Assembly (NCBI GenBank): GCA_023262125.1 | Contig: JALRDT010000013.1 | Coordinates: forward strand, 1-6,496 | Source of the DNA: Candidatus Nanopelagicaceae bacterium | GTDB lineage: Bacteria; Actinomycetota; Actinomycetes; Nanopelagicales; Nanopelagicaceae | Length of the DNA: 6,496 nt | Direction of reading: 5' to 3' | Part shown: positions 6,057-6,496 of the stretch, piece by piece | How positions within the stretch are numbered: the stretch's first letter is position 1 | Layout of the letters: every line of letters begins with the position of its first letter | Position numbers and translations under genes: made by a program | Notes under the pieces: generated by a model | Database searches by the model: none | Told to the model about the DNA's origin: nothing | Seen by the model: the letters and a program-made list of their open reading frames with translations, nothing else

Positions 6057-6496
6057 ACTTTCTCGGCGGGCCAGCCTTGGATGCGGATGCCTTGCCCGCG
6101 TGTCGTGTTCTTCACGATGGTCACGCGGCGGATGGGGAAATAGCCCGACTGCTTGTGGCGCACGGCGGTGACGTAGATGGCGGAGATGTGGCCGCTGGTG
6201 ATGTCGTTGCCCTCGATGTGCAGGCCGTCAATCGCGCCGACGTGGAAGAGCGAGAGGTAGCTGTTGCCCCGGTTTCCGACGAGCCGGCTGTCCACGATGG
6301 TCGAGTTACAATGGTCCTCGTGCATCAGGCCTTCGCCGTCGTTAATGCGGTATTTCCCATCGGAGCAAATGTTGCTGAAGACCTCGTAGTCGTTGTTCTC
6401 CACGACCCAGCGCCAGCCGCGCAGTTCCATCGCGCGGTTGTCGTTCGTGGCGCTGCCGTAGCTGGCCTTCGTGCCGGTGACAGTCGGGCGCGGCAC
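6029..6496 (-). CDS. Right-handed parallel beta-helix protein fragment, high-GC and foreign
   Basis: The frame is open at the right edge (GTG there is just the first visible codon) and runs 155 residues to TAG 6031-6029. Repeating coils rich in V/I and Asn-turns are visible: [39 protein letters not shown] and [19 protein letters not shown]. This spacing is that of pectate-lyase-like or periplasmic copper-binding (NosD-like) beta-helix domains, often polysaccharide-active or surface proteins. No catalytic residues can be assigned. G+C is 65% in 6121-6300 and third positions are mostly G/C, unlike every other gene here. The last ten or so codons (KEIVST and the TAG) lie in ettA-derived DNA read in another frame, so neither end is native. 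I cannot name the source organism; Planctomycetes/Verrucomicrobia-like bacteria are one possibility. Confidence 0.6.
   Translation of the reverse strand: MPRPTVTGTKASYGSATNDNRAMELRGWRWVVENNDYEVFSNICSDGKYRINDGEGLMHEDHCNSTIVDSRLVGNRGNSYLSLFHVGAIDGLHIEGNDITSGHISAIYVTAVRHKQSGYFPIRRVTIVKNTTRGQGIRIQGWPAEKVVVKEIVST
6044..6068. other. Chimeric junction between low-GC actinobacterial and high-GC DNA
   Basis: Left of here the minus strand encodes EttA in frame; right of here it encodes a beta-helix protein in a different frame with about 24 percentage points more G+C. Both frames read sensibly through GTGGTGAAAG (minus strand, 6055-6046), so the two sources may share a short sequence there. No inverted repeat, target duplication, integrase or att-like site is seen. 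Confidence 0.75.

Noticed and set aside
5727..6496. A fusion of a beta-helix domain with EttA
   Set aside because: The two are in different frames and a TAG ends the beta-helix frame at 6031-6029, so no fusion protein can be made.

Overview
The first ~6.05 kb looks like chromosomal DNA of a low-GC actinobacterium, most likely a freshwater acI/Nanopelagicales-type organism. The proteins are clearly actinobacterial in style: a PepN C-terminus, a TrHbO globin, an AglA-like GH13 enzyme and an EttA tail. The base composition is only about 41% G+C (hand count of 5761-5880). The lineage assignment is an inference from protein resemblance, composition and very tight gene packing; no search was run.

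Layout. Plus strand: the C-terminal 193 residues of aminopeptidase N (1-582). Minus strand: a small one-helix membrane protein (586-768) and an HNH endonuclease (779-1294). A 138-bp divergent intergenic region (1295-1432) separates these from a plus-strand MscS-type channel (1433-1978), which ends stop-to-stop against the next minus-strand block. That block reads, in transcription order, ettA fragment (to 5727), hotdog thioesterase (5320-5727), GH13 alpha-glucosidase (3647-5320), MFS transporter (2347-3612) and truncated haemoglobin O (1979-2350). Most joints in it are 1-4 nt overlaps, so it is probably one operon. From memory, the set pepN / HNH protein / glbO / aglA / hotdog thioesterase / ettA recalls the Mycobacterium tuberculosis Rv2467-Rv2477c neighbourhood, which supports the names. 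The MFS gene between aglA and glbO is the addition here.

How the genes relate. The GH13 enzyme carries the full catalytic triad and has no signal peptide, so it should act on small alpha-glucosides in the cytoplasm. The adjacent MFS carrier may import a substrate or export a product, but its sequence looks more like the monocarboxylate/oxalate-formate group than a sugar porter. GlbO probably serves O2/NO chemistry. The other genes are housekeeping.

Right end. Near position 6055 the sequence changes abruptly. The ettA frame is lost just upstream of its second ABC signature, and G+C jumps to 65% (39 of 60 in each of three lines, 6121-6300). The remaining ~430 bp encode, in another minus-strand frame, part of a right-handed parallel beta-helix protein of unrelated origin. 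The simplest reading is a chimeric join (assembly or amplification artefact) through a short shared sequence, not a biological fusion. I see no CRISPR array, tRNA, rRNA, insertion sequence or defence system, and no intergenic stretch over 300 bases.
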